Assembly: GCA_024643365.1 (NCBI GenBank)
Contig: JAHENC010000020.1
Span: 62,001-126,000 of the forward strand
Direction of reading: 5' to 3'
Source of the DNA: Crocinitomicaceae bacterium
Lineage (GTDB): Bacteria > Bacteroidota > Bacteroidia > Flavobacteriales_D > Crocinitomicaceae
Length of the DNA: 64,000 nucleotides
The position numbers and the translations under genes are program-made. A model generated the notes under the pieces. That model was not told the DNA's origin. It saw only the letters and a program-made list of their open reading frames with translations, and searched no databases. How positions within the stretch are numbered: the first letter of the stretch is position 1; each line of letters starts with the position of its first letter. Shown piece by piece: positions 15,558-24,531 of this stretch.

Positions 15558-17723
15558 TTAATTTCTTGTCATGTGAAACCTCAAGGTTCCGCCCTGCATC
15601 AACTCTGGATAGCGGATGAAATTTCTACTCAATTTTTCTTTGTTTAAAGTAGGATCTTGTTGGAAGATGTTTTCATTGGAAAGGTGCTTCGCTTTGATCG
15701 TAAATCGCTGATTATTCGATACGTTTATGATCGCTTTCTTCACTTGTGGACTTCCCAGCACAAAGGTTCCATCCGCTGCATTTACAGGGTAAAATCCAAG
15801 TGTGGAAAGAATGTACCAAGCACTCATTTGACCACAATCGTCGTTACCAATCATGCCATCTGCTGTATTGTTATGAAAGTCTTTTACGACCTGATGAATG
15901 TACTTCTGTCCGGTTTTCGGTTCATTGGAATAAGCATACAAATAACAAATATGGTGACTTGGTTCATTTCCATGAGCGTATTGTCCAATCATCGCTTCTT
16001 GCCCCAAGAATTTATTGGGATTGAGAGATTCAGTTGTGAAAAACGCATTCAATTTCTTGGTGAATTGTTCTTGACCTCCAAGTAACTGAATCATTCCTTG
16101 CACATCGTGTTGCGCGGGAGTCCAAAAATACTGCCAAGCGTTCGCTTCGGTATAATCTCCGGGATTGTTCAAAGGTGAAGTTGCCATCAAGGGATTAAAC
16201 GGCGTGCGCCATTGTCCATTGGAATTCTTCCCACGTAAAAAGGAAGTTTCTGGATCGAACAAGTTTCGGTAATACGAAGCTCTTTTCTGAAAGTCCTGAC
16301 TGATGTCTTCACGTCCAAGTTTTCGTGCCATTTCGGAAACGCACCAATCATCATAACCGCTTTCAAGGGTTCGGGATACGGACTCGTTATCCAATTGATC
16401 AAAGGGATAATAACCAAACTTCGTGAACATTTCCCAGTTCGAATTGATGTGACTTTTCGTACTTGTTTCCACCATTGCCTGAAGTGCTTCCTTTGCATCA
16501 AACCCTGTAAATCCATTTTGATAAGCGGATAAAATCATGGGAATGGCGTGATTACCAATCATACAGTAATTATCTTGTCCCCATGCTGTCCAAATCGGTA
16601 AAAATCCCTTCGCTTGATGGTGAACGAGCATGGTTTGTACGATTCCATCGATCTTTTCTGGTACTACAATTTGTAACAAGGGAAACGCCCCGCGGTAAAT
16701 ATCCCAAATGGAAAGTGTGGAGTAATATTCCTTGTTTACAGCAGTTTTAACTTCGTTGTCCACTCCTCGGTAACGTCCATCAACATCAGCAATATTCGAA
16801 GGTTGTAAAAGCAAATGATACAAGGATGTATAAAAGATTTCTTTTTGCTTTTGAGGTGCTTTGATAGCAATTCTCGACAAATAGTTTTCCCAATTTTTAC
16901 AGTTTTCGTCACGAACTTTTTGAAAATCCCAATGATTGATCTCTGCCTCCATATTTTGTTTTGCTCCTTCGACATCCACTGTGGAAAAAGCAATTTTCAC
17001 CTGGAGTACGTGCTCATCGTTCAAGTTAAAATCCAACACGTATTTGGGCGCTTTTTCGTTCTCTTTTCCGGCTAACACCGTTGAATTCGCAAAAGGCTGA
17101 CTAAACGTCAAGGTAAAATAGTAGCGACGATTCACCCAGTTAGCGGTAGAACAATAGCCAGAAATCGTTGTGTTGTTCTCGATTTTCACTGAACTTTCAA
17201 GCACCAATCCTTTTGGATCGTTTTGTTCAAACACGAAGCGAAGTCCATGCTGTAAATCTAAGTAAACCTGTGCTTCTTTTTCCGGAAAAGTATATTGATG
17301 AAAGGCCACACGATTAGAACACGTAAGTTCCACGTTGACATCATCCTTTTTTGTTACACGGTAATATCCGACACTTGCGGACTCCGTCTCTTTGTAGTAT
17401 GCATTTTTTTCCGTTGCTCGTTTTGGATTGATTGGTAGCAACAGGACATCCCCCATTTCATTGATGCCAGTTCCACTTAAACGCGTTTGGGAAAATCCCA
17501 GCAGAAAAGTGTCCTTGTATTGGTAACCGCTGGTATGATTCCAACCGAAATCCTGATTATCAGGTCCGGGTTGTACCATTCCGAAAGGCATGGATGGACC
17601 TGGAAAGGTATGACCCGTTCCATCCGTCCCGATAAATGGATTGACAAATTTGCTATTCTTCTGTGCGGAGAAGATCCAACTAATGCAAAGAAAGGAGCAG
17701 AAAACCATCCATTTTAATTTCAT
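15558..17723 (-). CDS. GH92 family alpha-mannosidase
   Basis: Calcium-dependent exo-alpha-mannosidase of family GH92, usually acting on alpha-1,2 linkages. The 721-residue protein has a Sec signal peptide (MKLKWMVFCSFLCISWIFSAQ). The N-terminal beta-sandwich starts with VNPFIGTDGTGHTFPGPSMP, and the C-terminal helical barrel carries AHGNEPSHHICYLY (probable acid Glu587) and MIGNDDCGQMSAWY (probable base Asp628/Asp629), ending with FVLGSPQVKKAII. The start at 17723 is preferred over an ATG-less extension upstream because it gives the signal peptide and overlaps the upstream stop by 4 bp (ATGA). There is no SusC/SusD pair beside it, unusual for Bacteroidota GH92 loci. Confidence 0.92.
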   Translation of the reverse strand: MKLKWMVFCSFLCISWIFSAQKNSKFVNPFIGTDGTGHTFPGPSMPFGMVQPGPDNQDFGWNHTSGYQYKDTFLLGFSQTRLSGTGINEMGDVLLLPINPKRATEKNAYYKETESASVGYYRVTKKDDVNVELTCSNRVAFHQYTFPEKEAQVYLDLQHGLRFVFEQNDPKGLVLESSVKIENNTTISGYCSTANWVNRRYYFTLTFSQPFANSTVLAGKENEKAPKYVLDFNLNDEHVLQVKIAFSTVDVEGAKQNMEAEINHWDFQKVRDENCKNWENYLSRIAIKAPQKQKEIFYTSLYHLLLQPSNIADVDGRYRGVDNEVKTAVNKEYYSTLSIWDIYRGAFPLLQIVVPEKIDGIVQTMLVHHQAKGFLPIWTAWGQDNYCMIGNHAIPMILSAYQNGFTGFDAKEALQAMVETSTKSHINSNWEMFTKFGYYPFDQLDNESVSRTLESGYDDWCVSEMARKLGREDISQDFQKRASYYRNLFDPETSFLRGKNSNGQWRTPFNPLMATSPLNNPGDYTEANAWQYFWTPAQHDVQGMIQLLGGQEQFTKKLNAFFTTESLNPNKFLGQEAMIGQYAHGNEPSHHICYLYAYSNEPKTGQKYIHQVVKDFHNNTADGMIGNDDCGQMSAWYILSTLGFYPVNAADGTFVLGSPQVKKAIINVSNNQRFTIKAKHLSNENIFQQDPTLNKEKLSRNFIRYPELMQGGTLRFHMTRN

Positions 17724-18556
17724 GCCTTCAAATTTTCGTGTAAATACGTTTTCATTTCTGTATTCAGTTCCCATTGATTCGCCAACGGACTCTGTGTAAA
17801 TGGTGCTTGTGGCATGTATGGAAACGGACCAAATTCAGGCGTCATGGTAAATTGGGCCTTTCCTTGCTGCGACTGAAGCTGAATGATTTCCTTCCACCAC
17901 ATAGTGTAACGCTCCAAGTGCTGTTTCCATTCTGGAGCAAAAGGATGATTGACTTGAGGACTCTGTTCAAATCCCACACGGGCATGAATGTGTTGGATAT
18001 TTGGATAGATTCGTGTCAACAATTCTTGCTGATCACTTAGGTCACTTTCCGAAACGACACAAAAGTGGGACAAATCAGCGATTAGCTTGAGATTTGGGAA
18101 GATGTTCAAATAATCCAGTAATGTTCGAAGGTGAAAAGAAAACCTTCCCCGATGGATTTCATGCCAAATTGGAATACCGGATTTGTTCGCAATTTCTTCT
18201 GTCAGAGAAAGGATGTCCACATTCGAGTTGAAATCAAAAAAGTCTTTCCCAGTATGAGAATTAATGGCATTCGGGTGTAAACTTATCAAGAAATTCAGTC
18301 GATTTGTCAAACGTTCAGTGTAGGCAGTGACCGTTTCCTTTTCGTTTGAAAGTACTTGTTGAGCGATAAAGATAAACTCCGGATGGCTCGTTTTGCGGAT
18401 GCGTTCCAATTCGGACATAAATTCATTGACAAATTGCTGATTATCTGGAAAATTAATTTCTACGCCATCGTAGCCATGGGAAAGTACCTTGTCTAAAAAA
18501 GCTTTGGCGGAAAGATCTTCAGATCCCCAATACGTACATAGGTATTTGATATCCAT
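17720..18556 (-). CDS. Sugar phosphate isomerase/epimerase-like TIM-barrel protein
   Basis: A 278-residue cytosolic protein of the xylose isomerase-like TIM barrel superfamily (AP endonuclease 2 family). Supporting pieces: DGVEINFPDN near the N-terminus, NSHTGKDFF (metal-ligand histidine), IPIWHEIHRGRF (Glu and His), LIADLSHFCVV (Asp and His), HIHARVGFEQSP, and MTPEFGPFPYM near the C-terminus, together a plausible two-metal site. No signal peptide. It lies between the PhyH and GH92 genes (2-bp gap and 4-bp overlap), so it is translationally linked to both. The substrate is unknown; a sugar or polyol released by the hydrolases is a reasonable inference. Confidence 0.8.
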   Translation of the reverse strand: MDIKYLCTYWGSEDLSAKAFLDKVLSHGYDGVEINFPDNQQFVNEFMSELERIRKTSHPEFIFIAQQVLSNEKETVTAYTERLTNRLNFLISLHPNAINSHTGKDFFDFNSNVDILSLTEEIANKSGIPIWHEIHRGRFSFHLRTLLDYLNIFPNLKLIADLSHFCVVSESDLSDQQELLTRIYPNIQHIHARVGFEQSPQVNHPFAPEWKQHLERYTMWWKEIIQLQSQQGKAQFTMTPEFGPFPYMPQAPFTQSPLANQWELNTEMKTYLHENLKA

Positions 18557-18558
18557 GA

Positions 18559-19386
18559 TTAGTTTGAGTAAATGAGTTCATTTAAAGGTGTTTGAATTAC
18601 TTCGCCAATTTTCGCACCCGGACACCAAGTATTCCAGTCGTTTTCTTGATTCTTGTTATCAGGTTTTTTCAAGACCATGTCTTTATCCATGTAAATCACT
18701 GTCATCACTTTTCGCATGTCGTTCGTAACGTTTGCGCCAGCGCGATGAAAAATCCACCCCGAATGAAAACTTATTTCACCGATATCGAAGGCTTCAATGA
18801 CATGTTGAAAATCCGTCACACGGAGTGTTTTCTGAATGATGGCTTCACTTTCATCACCAATTTCCAATTCCCTTCCTTCGACAATCGCATGACTTCCTGC
18901 ACTAAATTCCAATGGACCCATTTCTAGTGGCGTTGCTTGCAGGGGAATCCATGCGGTCACCGTTTTATCAGTTGATAATGGCCAGTAATATTGATCCGCA
19001 TGCCAAGGTGTGATTCCGCCCCCCCCCTCTTTAAACAAGGCTTGATCATGGTACAAACGAACTCCGTCTACCCGCATCAAATCAGCGGCTATTTTACCCA
19101 TTCGCTTACTAAATACGAATTCTTTCACGAGTTCATTTTCACGCCATAAATTGAACAATTGCAGAAATGCTTTTCCGTAGGTACTTCGCTCTTCGAGTGC
19201 TGTTTGATCATGATTCATTTGATCGACTTGTGCTGAAATCACCTTATTGAAAAAGTCAATCGTTTCTGTATCGAATACCTCCCTCAGTTTGATGAACTGA
19301 TTTTTTTGATAAAACGCAACTTGATCTTGTGTTAAAGCATAAGGTGCTTCCAGTTTTTTACGAATCGATTCAGGTAAGGTATCCAT
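18559..19386 (-). CDS. Phytanoyl-CoA dioxygenase (PhyH) family protein
   Basis: Non-haem Fe(II)/2-oxoglutarate oxygenase of 275 residues. The iron site is visible: HxD in PWHADQYYW, and the distal histidine in HSGWIFHRAGAN, with a downstream arginine for 2-oxoglutarate. The family hydroxylates diverse small molecules; the substrate here is unknown. The ATG at 19386 is chosen over a TTG three codons upstream. A nine-base G run (plus-strand C run 19019-19027) encodes the Gly-rich loop KEGGGG just before the HxD motif and could slip. It is the first gene of the island and divergent from the AraC regulator (134 bp). Confidence 0.88.
   Translation of the reverse strand: MDTLPESIRKKLEAPYALTQDQVAFYQKNQFIKLREVFDTETIDFFNKVISAQVDQMNHDQTALEERSTYGKAFLQLFNLWRENELVKEFVFSKRMGKIAADLMRVDGVRLYHDQALFKEGGGGITPWHADQYYWPLSTDKTVTAWIPLQATPLEMGPLEFSAGSHAIVEGRELEIGDESEAIIQKTLRVTDFQHVIEAFDIGEISFHSGWIFHRAGANVTNDMRKVMTVIYMDKDMVLKKPDNKNQENDWNTWCPGAKIGEVIQTPLNELIYSN
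19019..19027 (-). repeat. Nine-base G homopolymer inside the PhyH gene
   Basis: Nine consecutive C on the plus strand (G on the coding strand), reading GAG GGG GGG GGC GGA. It is rare in an AT-rich genome and sits 8 codons before the iron-binding HxD codons. With nine bases the frame is intact. Confidence 0.9.
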
Positions 19387-19520
19387 GGTCTTCAATAGTT
19401 ATAATTGCAAAGTCAAAAATAGGAATTCCTAAAGCGTGTGATTAATCGTAATTTCGTATATTCTGACACTATATTGAATTATTATTACATTTAACCAATG
19501 AAATTAGTTCATCAGATACT

Positions 19521-20354
19521 ATGAAAGCGCTTTTAGAAGACATTCCATCGAAAAAAGGAAAAGCCAGTTTTTATTCAACGCGGATAACCGTTCCAAGCTT
19601 TGAATTCAAGTGGCATTATCATCCAGAATACGAATTAACATACATCGTCAGCGGGAGTGGCTACCGCATTGTCGGTAATTCGCATGAACATTTTTCAAGT
19701 GGTGATTTGGTTCTTTTGGGAAGTAATCTCCCTCACACGTGGTGGGGAAAAAAGGAAGATGGAAGCCCCTCGGAAGCAATCGTCATTCAATTTTCAAGCG
19801 AATTCATGGAGCCCTTCTTAAAACTGAATGAAGGTCAAGCCATTAAGGAACTTTTAGCGAAATCAGCAAAAGGGATTCGGTTTGAGACAGATATTACGAT
19901 GGTCGAAAAACTCCATTCACTAAGTAAAATGAAAGAGCTGAGTAGCATCCTTTCCTTATTATCCTTACTGCAGGACTTAACAGAAATTCCAGCAGAAAAT
20001 TTATGTGCGGATTCCTATCACAATGTGATTTCAAAGAAATTCGAAACGCGCATCAATAAAGTTTGCACGTACATACAAAACCATTATTCGGAATCCATTT
20101 CACTCAAGCAAGTGTCCGATCTCGTTTTTATGTCCGAAAGCAATTTTTGTAAGTTCTTCAAAAAAGCAACCAGTACCACTTTTTCAGATTACCTGAACGA
20201 TTTGCGCATCAATGAAGCCTGTCACCTTTTGCTCTATTCCGAAGACACTGTCAGTAAAATTGCACAAGATTGTGGCTTTGAGTCCTTGAGCTATTTTAAC
20301 CGTATCTTTCTGAGGAAAAAACAGATGTCACCCACGGTATTTCGAAAGGTGTAA
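19521..20354 (+). CDS. AraC family transcriptional regulator
   Basis: A 277-residue regulator. The N-terminal cupin (about 20-100; WHYHPEYELTYIVSGSGY, then the GDLVLLGSNLPHTWW strand) probably binds a sugar ligand. The C-terminal AraC double HTH (about 180-277) has SISLKQVSDLVFMSESNFCK and TVSKIAQDCGFESLSYFNRI. It is divergent from the PhyH-isomerase-GH92-GH13 genes and is the likely activator of that operon. No operator repeats could be assigned by eye in the 134-bp gap. Confidence 0.9.
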   Translation: MKALLEDIPSKKGKASFYSTRITVPSFEFKWHYHPEYELTYIVSGSGYRIVGNSHEHFSSGDLVLLGSNLPHTWWGKKEDGSPSEAIVIQFSSEFMEPFLKLNEGQAIKELLAKSAKGIRFETDITMVEKLHSLSKMKELSSILSLLSLLQDLTEIPAENLCADSYHNVISKKFETRINKVCTYIQNHYSESISLKQVSDLVFMSESNFCKFFKKATSTTFSDYLNDLRINEACHLLLYSEDTVSKIAQDCGFESLSYFNRIFLRKKQMSPTVFRKV

Positions 20355-20431
20355 GCAAAAAGGTTTGGAGATCAGTGGGACAGTTATACTTCTTCTTACT
20401 ATCTTTAGTCTATAATCTTAAACAATTTGAT

Positions 20432-21043
20432 ATGAAAGTTCAATTCTCTACTGCTATTTTGATTCTATCCGTTATGGTTCTTCTCGGATCATGTACCGTT
20501 GAAAAAAGATTATACCGTCCGGGATTAAACATTGAATGGAAAGGATTTAAACACCATACGAATACACTGGAATCCGCTACAGATGAATTGACTGAAGAAA
20601 CAAAAACAGTTACGCAGCAATCTTCATTGCTTTCTGATGAAAAAATAACGAATGTTTCAGCATCTCCAGCTGTGGATGCTTTTGAAAGTGAATCGTTTCA
20701 AGCAACAAATGCAAAGCCATTGCATTTAACAAACAATTCCAAAAATAGCGAGCAAATTAAACAGTCATCTCGAATAGCTAAAGTAATCGCTCAGGATATT
20801 TCAGTGAAATCAACACTTAAAATGAATGCTCAGCTTGAAAAACGAATTTCTTCTCAAAATAGCGATAATGAAATAGATATTCTCTATTCTATCGGTGGAT
20901 TAATACTCCTCGCTGCAATTGTTACATTGTTGATTATCGGATTATTCATTGGATTCGCTTTGATCATTAAAATCGCCTTAACCCTACTCTTCCTGTTACT
21001 TATCGGTTTCTTGATTTATGTATTGGGGTCAGCCCTTTTTTAA
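20432..21043 (+). CDS. Lipoprotein with C-terminal membrane segments, unknown function
   Basis: A 203-residue protein starting MKVQFSTAILILSV, with a lipobox (VLLGSC, lipidated Cys about residue 21) followed by TVEKRLYRPGLNIEWKGF, a motif I recall from many Flavobacteriales lipoproteins of unknown role. A polar Ser/Thr-rich linker spans about 50-145. The last 55 residues hold two hydrophobic helices separated by a short break. A lipid anchor plus membrane helices is an odd topology. It is preceded by the AraC gene but probably separately transcribed. An in-frame start 19 codons upstream is rejected because it would bury the lipobox. Confidence 0.7.
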   Translation: MKVQFSTAILILSVMVLLGSCTVEKRLYRPGLNIEWKGFKHHTNTLESATDELTEETKTVTQQSSLLSDEKITNVSASPAVDAFESESFQATNAKPLHLTNNSKNSEQIKQSSRIAKVIAQDISVKSTLKMNAQLEKRISSQNSDNEIDILYSIGGLILLAAIVTLLIIGLFIGFALIIKIALTLLFLLLIGFLIYVLGSALF

Positions 21044-21176
21044 AAACGCATAACCCAGAAAACAGCATACATTTTCATTCCAACGAAGTAGGATTTTGAG
21101 TGATTTTCATCAAGAGAACGCGATCCTTCGAACTAATTCGAATAAGTTTTTTTTGCGTTTTTTTTCCAGTAAACAG

Positions 21177-22301
21177 TTACCCCTTCGGTTTCTCCACTCT
21201 CCCATCCGCATGCTTCGCAAAGCGTTCTTCTGAAACATCGTGTACTTGATCGTAGCGAGACCAAGGCCATCCACCGAATTGTGTTTTCTGGTAGTCTTCA
21301 AACGCCTGATAGATTTCTTCTTTGGTATTCATGACGAATGGACCGTGTTGAACGACTGGTTCGTTGATTGGACGTCCTTGTAAGACAAGCACCTTAGAAG
21401 TTTCTGTGTTATTTTTTAAAGTCAGCGACATCGTTGGATCTACCTCTACTGCATGGTAATGTGGGATTTCTTGTCCATCGATGTTCAGTCGATTTCCTTC
21501 GTAGTAAAACAAGGTGCGGTTAACACCTGCAGCTGTTGCAGGTAATGTCCACTCTGCATTTGGCTCCATGTGGATGTTGTAAATCGCCACGTGATTGTTT
21601 TCATCTGCCGCCCATGAATTTGGTGGTGAACCGATGTAACGGTGCTCGTTTAATTTACCTACCAATACTTCGATGTGAGTTTCATTTGCCTGTGCATCCT
21701 TCGTAGAGAACTTTGGAACGGACTCCGACCAAATCATTTTGAAGTGCGGTTGCACCATTTTGCTTTTTTTCGGGAGGTTCAGCCAAATCTGAAATAACTC
21801 TAAAGGATTGTCTTTGTCTTGATTCAATAGCGGAAACATCTCCGAATGTTGAACACCTTTTCCGGCTGTCATCCATTGAACATCTCCGTTTCCGTAACGT
21901 CCAGCTGCGCCTAAAGAATCCGCGTGATCGACCAATCCTGTACGAACAACTGTAATCGTTTCAAAACCACGGTGTGGATGCCCAGGGAAGCCTGGGACCG
22001 TTGAACCGTGGTACATGCGAAATCCATCTTTCACGATGAAATCTTGTCCCATGTGACGACCGTTGAACAAACTTGGATCAGGTCCTAGTTGTGCATTTCC
22101 TTTCGGAAAAAAATCCTCGTGGTGTACACAGAATAAAAAAGGATCTGCAGTTTCCCATTGAAATCCGAGTGCACGTATTTTTTTGATGCTATTTTGTGTT
22201 TCTTTCATGTCTTCTTTATCTTTGGACCAAGAGGCAAAAGGTAAGGCAACCAAGGAAGATATTCCGAGGCCTAGTCTGGTGATGAAATTTCTTCTTTCCA
22301 T
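21177..22301 (-). CDS. Pirin family protein with Tat-type leader
   Basis: A 374-residue bicupin. The N-terminus MERRNFITRLGLGISSLVAL has a twin-arginine motif (RRNFI) and hydrophobic core, so export by Tat is likely; most pirins are cytosolic. The pirin domain follows with the metal-site segment HPHRGFETITVV and GVQHSEMFPL, then a second cupin with VVQHGPFVMNTKEEIYQAF. Some pirins are quercetinases; others are redox-sensitive regulators. Export would favour an enzyme role. It has no close operon partner; 95 bp separate it from prfC downstream. Confidence 0.87.
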   Translation of the reverse strand: MERRNFITRLGLGISSLVALPFASWSKDKEDMKETQNSIKKIRALGFQWETADPFLFCVHHEDFFPKGNAQLGPDPSLFNGRHMGQDFIVKDGFRMYHGSTVPGFPGHPHRGFETITVVRTGLVDHADSLGAAGRYGNGDVQWMTAGKGVQHSEMFPLLNQDKDNPLELFQIWLNLPKKSKMVQPHFKMIWSESVPKFSTKDAQANETHIEVLVGKLNEHRYIGSPPNSWAADENNHVAIYNIHMEPNAEWTLPATAAGVNRTLFYYEGNRLNIDGQEIPHYHAVEVDPTMSLTLKNNTETSKVLVLQGRPINEPVVQHGPFVMNTKEEIYQAFEDYQKTQFGGWPWSRYDQVHDVSEERFAKHADGRVEKPKG

Positions 22302-22396
22302 GCGTTTTGAATTAACCTATCAAAAATACAGGTTTTCGCATAAATTTATTCTTAACGGAGGTTAAGAATTCTTGAAAGATGAGGATGTTCTTAAAA

Positions 22397-23992
22397 CTAA
22401 GAAAGTTCTAACTTAAATTCAGATGTTTTGTGGAATACTAAATCTGGATAGTCTTGTTCCGCCATTTGTAATAAGAATGGTGTTTCAGCCAAGAAAACGA
22501 TATTGTCGTCCTTGTCCGTTGCTAAGTAATTGGACTTCGCGCGCATGAAACTTTGCAACTGTTCATTGTTGTCCGTGGTAATCCAACACGCTTTAAAGTA
22601 ATTTCTCGGAACGAAACGACAATTCGCGCCATATTCGTGGATCAAACGGTAATTGATGACCTCAAATTGAAGTTGTCCAACTGTTCCAACAATTTTACGA
22701 TTTCCAGGTTGTTGAACGAATAACTGCGCAACTCCTTCATCAATCAACTGACGAATTCCTTTTTCAAGTTGTTTGGATTTTAATGGATCTAAGTTTTCTA
22801 ATTCCTGGAAAATTTCAGGGGAGAAACTCGGAATCCCTTTATACATCATTACTTCACCACTTGTAAGGGTATCACCAATTTTAAAGTTTCCGGTATCATA
22901 TAAACCTACTACATCACCTGGGAAGGCTTCATCAATGACACTTTTGTCCTGCGCCATGAAGGAAGTTGGATTCGGGAATTTTAGTTTTTTATCTAAACGC
23001 ACATGCTGATAAAAGGTATTGCGCTCAAACTTGCCGGAAACCACGCGCAAGAATGCGATGCGGTCACGGTGTTTTGGATCTAAGTTTGCGTGGATTTTAA
23101 AGACAAATCCAGAGAATTGATCGTCTCCAGGTTCAACCATACGCTTATCTGTCTCACGTCCACGTGGGGATGGTGAAACTTCACAGAACGTATCCAACAA
23201 TTCTTTGACACCGAAATTATTGACAGCTGAACCAAAGAAAACTGGAGCTACATCTCCAGCAAGGTAAGCCTCACGACTAAAAGCATCGTAAACGCCTTCT
23301 ATCATTTCCAGTTCCTCTCGCAATTCATCCGCTGGTTTCTCTCCGACGATTTCGTTCAGTGCAGCATCGTTGATATCTGAAATGGAAACAACGTCGTCTG
23401 AGATTTTCGTTTTGTTTGCGGAGAAAAGATTCAATCCTTTTTGGTAGATGTTGTAAACACCTTGAAAACGGTCTCCCATTCCAATTGGCCAAGTAAGTGG
23501 ACGTACTTTGATGTCCAAACTTTGTTCCAACTCATCTAACAATTCAAACGAATCCTTACCATCGCGGTCCATTTTGTTAATGAAGATGATTACCGGCGTT
23601 TTACGCATGCGGCAAACTTCCATCAACTTACGCGTTTGTTCCTCTACCCCATTTGCACAGTCAATCACGAGAATAACACTGTCGACAGCCGTTAGGGTGC
23701 GAAAAGTGTCCTCTGCAAAGTCTTTGTGTCCAGGCGTATCGAGGATATTGATTTGTTTTCCATTGTATTCAAACGCCATAACGGAGGTTGCAACGGAGAT
23801 TCCACGTTGCTTTTCAATTTCCATGAAATCCGAAGTCGCGCTTTTTTTGATTTTGTTGTTTTTAACGGCACCAGCTGTTTGAATGGCACCACCAAAAAGC
23901 AACAACTTTTCTGTTAGCGTAGTTTTACCTGCATCGGGATGTGAAATAATCCCAAAGGTTCTTCTTTTTTCAATGGCTTCTTGATTCTTCAT
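22397..23992 (-). CDS. prfC: Peptide chain release factor 3
   Basis: Translational GTPase that recycles RF1/RF2 after termination. At 531 residues it has normal length. G motifs: [10 protein letters not shown] (P-loop), [21 protein letters not shown], and INKMDRDG, followed by the beta-barrel domain and an EF-G-like domain III with [16 protein letters not shown] good TAnnTTTG box lies at 24034-24041, just ahead of the ndk terminator, so prfC appears independently transcribed. Secure call. Confidence 0.96.
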   Translation of the reverse strand: MKNQEAIEKRRTFGIISHPDAGKTTLTEKLLLFGGAIQTAGAVKNNKIKKSATSDFMEIEKQRGISVATSVMAFEYNGKQINILDTPGHKDFAEDTFRTLTAVDSVILVIDCANGVEEQTRKLMEVCRMRKTPVIIFINKMDRDGKDSFELLDELEQSLDIKVRPLTWPIGMGDRFQGVYNIYQKGLNLFSANKTKISDDVVSISDINDAALNEIVGEKPADELREELEMIEGVYDAFSREAYLAGDVAPVFFGSAVNNFGVKELLDTFCEVSPSPRGRETDKRMVEPGDDQFSGFVFKIHANLDPKHRDRIAFLRVVSGKFERNTFYQHVRLDKKLKFPNPTSFMAQDKSVIDEAFPGDVVGLYDTGNFKIGDTLTSGEVMMYKGIPSFSPEIFQELENLDPLKSKQLEKGIRQLIDEGVAQLFVQQPGNRKIVGTVGQLQFEVINYRLIHEYGANCRFVPRNYFKACWITTDNNEQLQSFMRAKSNYLATDKDDNIVFLAETPFLLQMAEQDYPDLVFHKTSEFKLELS

Positions 23993-24010
23993 GGTATACT
24001 ATGGAATGAA

Positions 24011-24033
24011 AAAAGACCGCAATGCGGTCTTTT
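24011..24033 (-). terminator. Terminator of ndk
   Basis: AAAAGACCGC paired with GCGGTCTTTT, 3-base loop, followed on the minus strand by T residues. It lies between the ndk stop and the prfC start. Confidence 0.88.
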
Positions 24034-24041
24034 CAAAAATA
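24034..24041 (-). promoter_or_regulatory. -7 element of prfC, abutting the ndk terminator
   Basis: On the minus strand TATTTTTG matches TAnnTTTG exactly. A start 2-9 bp downstream would fall inside the ndk hairpin, so the prfC transcript would lose the left arm of the stem. Confidence 0.4.
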
Positions 24042-24055
24042 TGTATTGTCAGAAA

Positions 24056-24475
24056 TTAAAAAATCTCTGCCGCTGTAAAATGGAATTGTCCTTCGATTTC
24101 TGCATTCTCATCTGAGTCAGAACCGTGAACTGCATTTCTTCCTTTGCTTTCTGCGTATGCTTTACGGATTGTTCCTTCAGCAGCATCAGCTGGATCAGTT
24201 GCACCGATTAATGTACGAAAATCTGCAACTGCGTTTTCTTTTTCTAAGATCGCCGCTACGATTGGACCAGAAGTCATGTATTCAACTAATTCCCCGTAGA
24301 AAGGACGCTCAGCGTGTACTTCGTAGAATTTTTTTGCTTGATCTTCAGATAAAGTTGTGTATTTCATCGCTTTAATCTGGAATCCTGCAGAGATAATCAT
24401 GTCAATGATTTTTCCCATGTGCCCGTTTTCGATTGCATCAGGCTTAAGCATTGTAAAAGTTCGGTTCGTTGCCAT
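24056..24475 (-). CDS. ndk: Nucleoside diphosphate kinase
   Basis: Transfers the gamma-phosphate between nucleoside triphosphates and diphosphates through a phosphohistidine. The 139-residue protein has the canonical [10 protein letters not shown] start, [16 protein letters not shown], and RNAVHGSDS with catalytic His117. Its own terminator follows at 24011-24033, and TACCTTTG (24502-24495, minus strand) is a good -7 box. Secure call. Confidence 0.97.
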   Translation of the reverse strand: MATNRTFTMLKPDAIENGHMGKIIDMIISAGFQIKAMKYTTLSEDQAKKFYEVHAERPFYGELVEYMTSGPIVAAILEKENAVADFRTLIGATDPADAAEGTIRKAYAESKGRNAVHGSDSDENAEIEGQFHFTAAEIF

Positions 24476-24494
24476 TTTTTTTCTAATTTGGATG

Positions 24495-24502
24495 CAAAGG
24501 TA
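24495..24502 (-). promoter_or_regulatory. -7 element of ndk
   Basis: TACCTTTG on the minus strand followed by GCATCC, about 20 bp before the ATG. The -33 TTG is not at the usual spacing. Confidence 0.5.
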
Positions 24503-24531
24503 TGGATTTTTTCGTGATCACAGCACCCCAA

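Noticed and set aside
15657-16085. 142-codon plus-strand frame inside the GH92 gene
   Set aside because: Antisense to a gene with intact catalytic motifs; no independent support.
23508-23882. 124-codon plus-strand frame inside prfC
   Set aside because: Antisense to conserved GTPase motifs; Ser-rich shadow translation.
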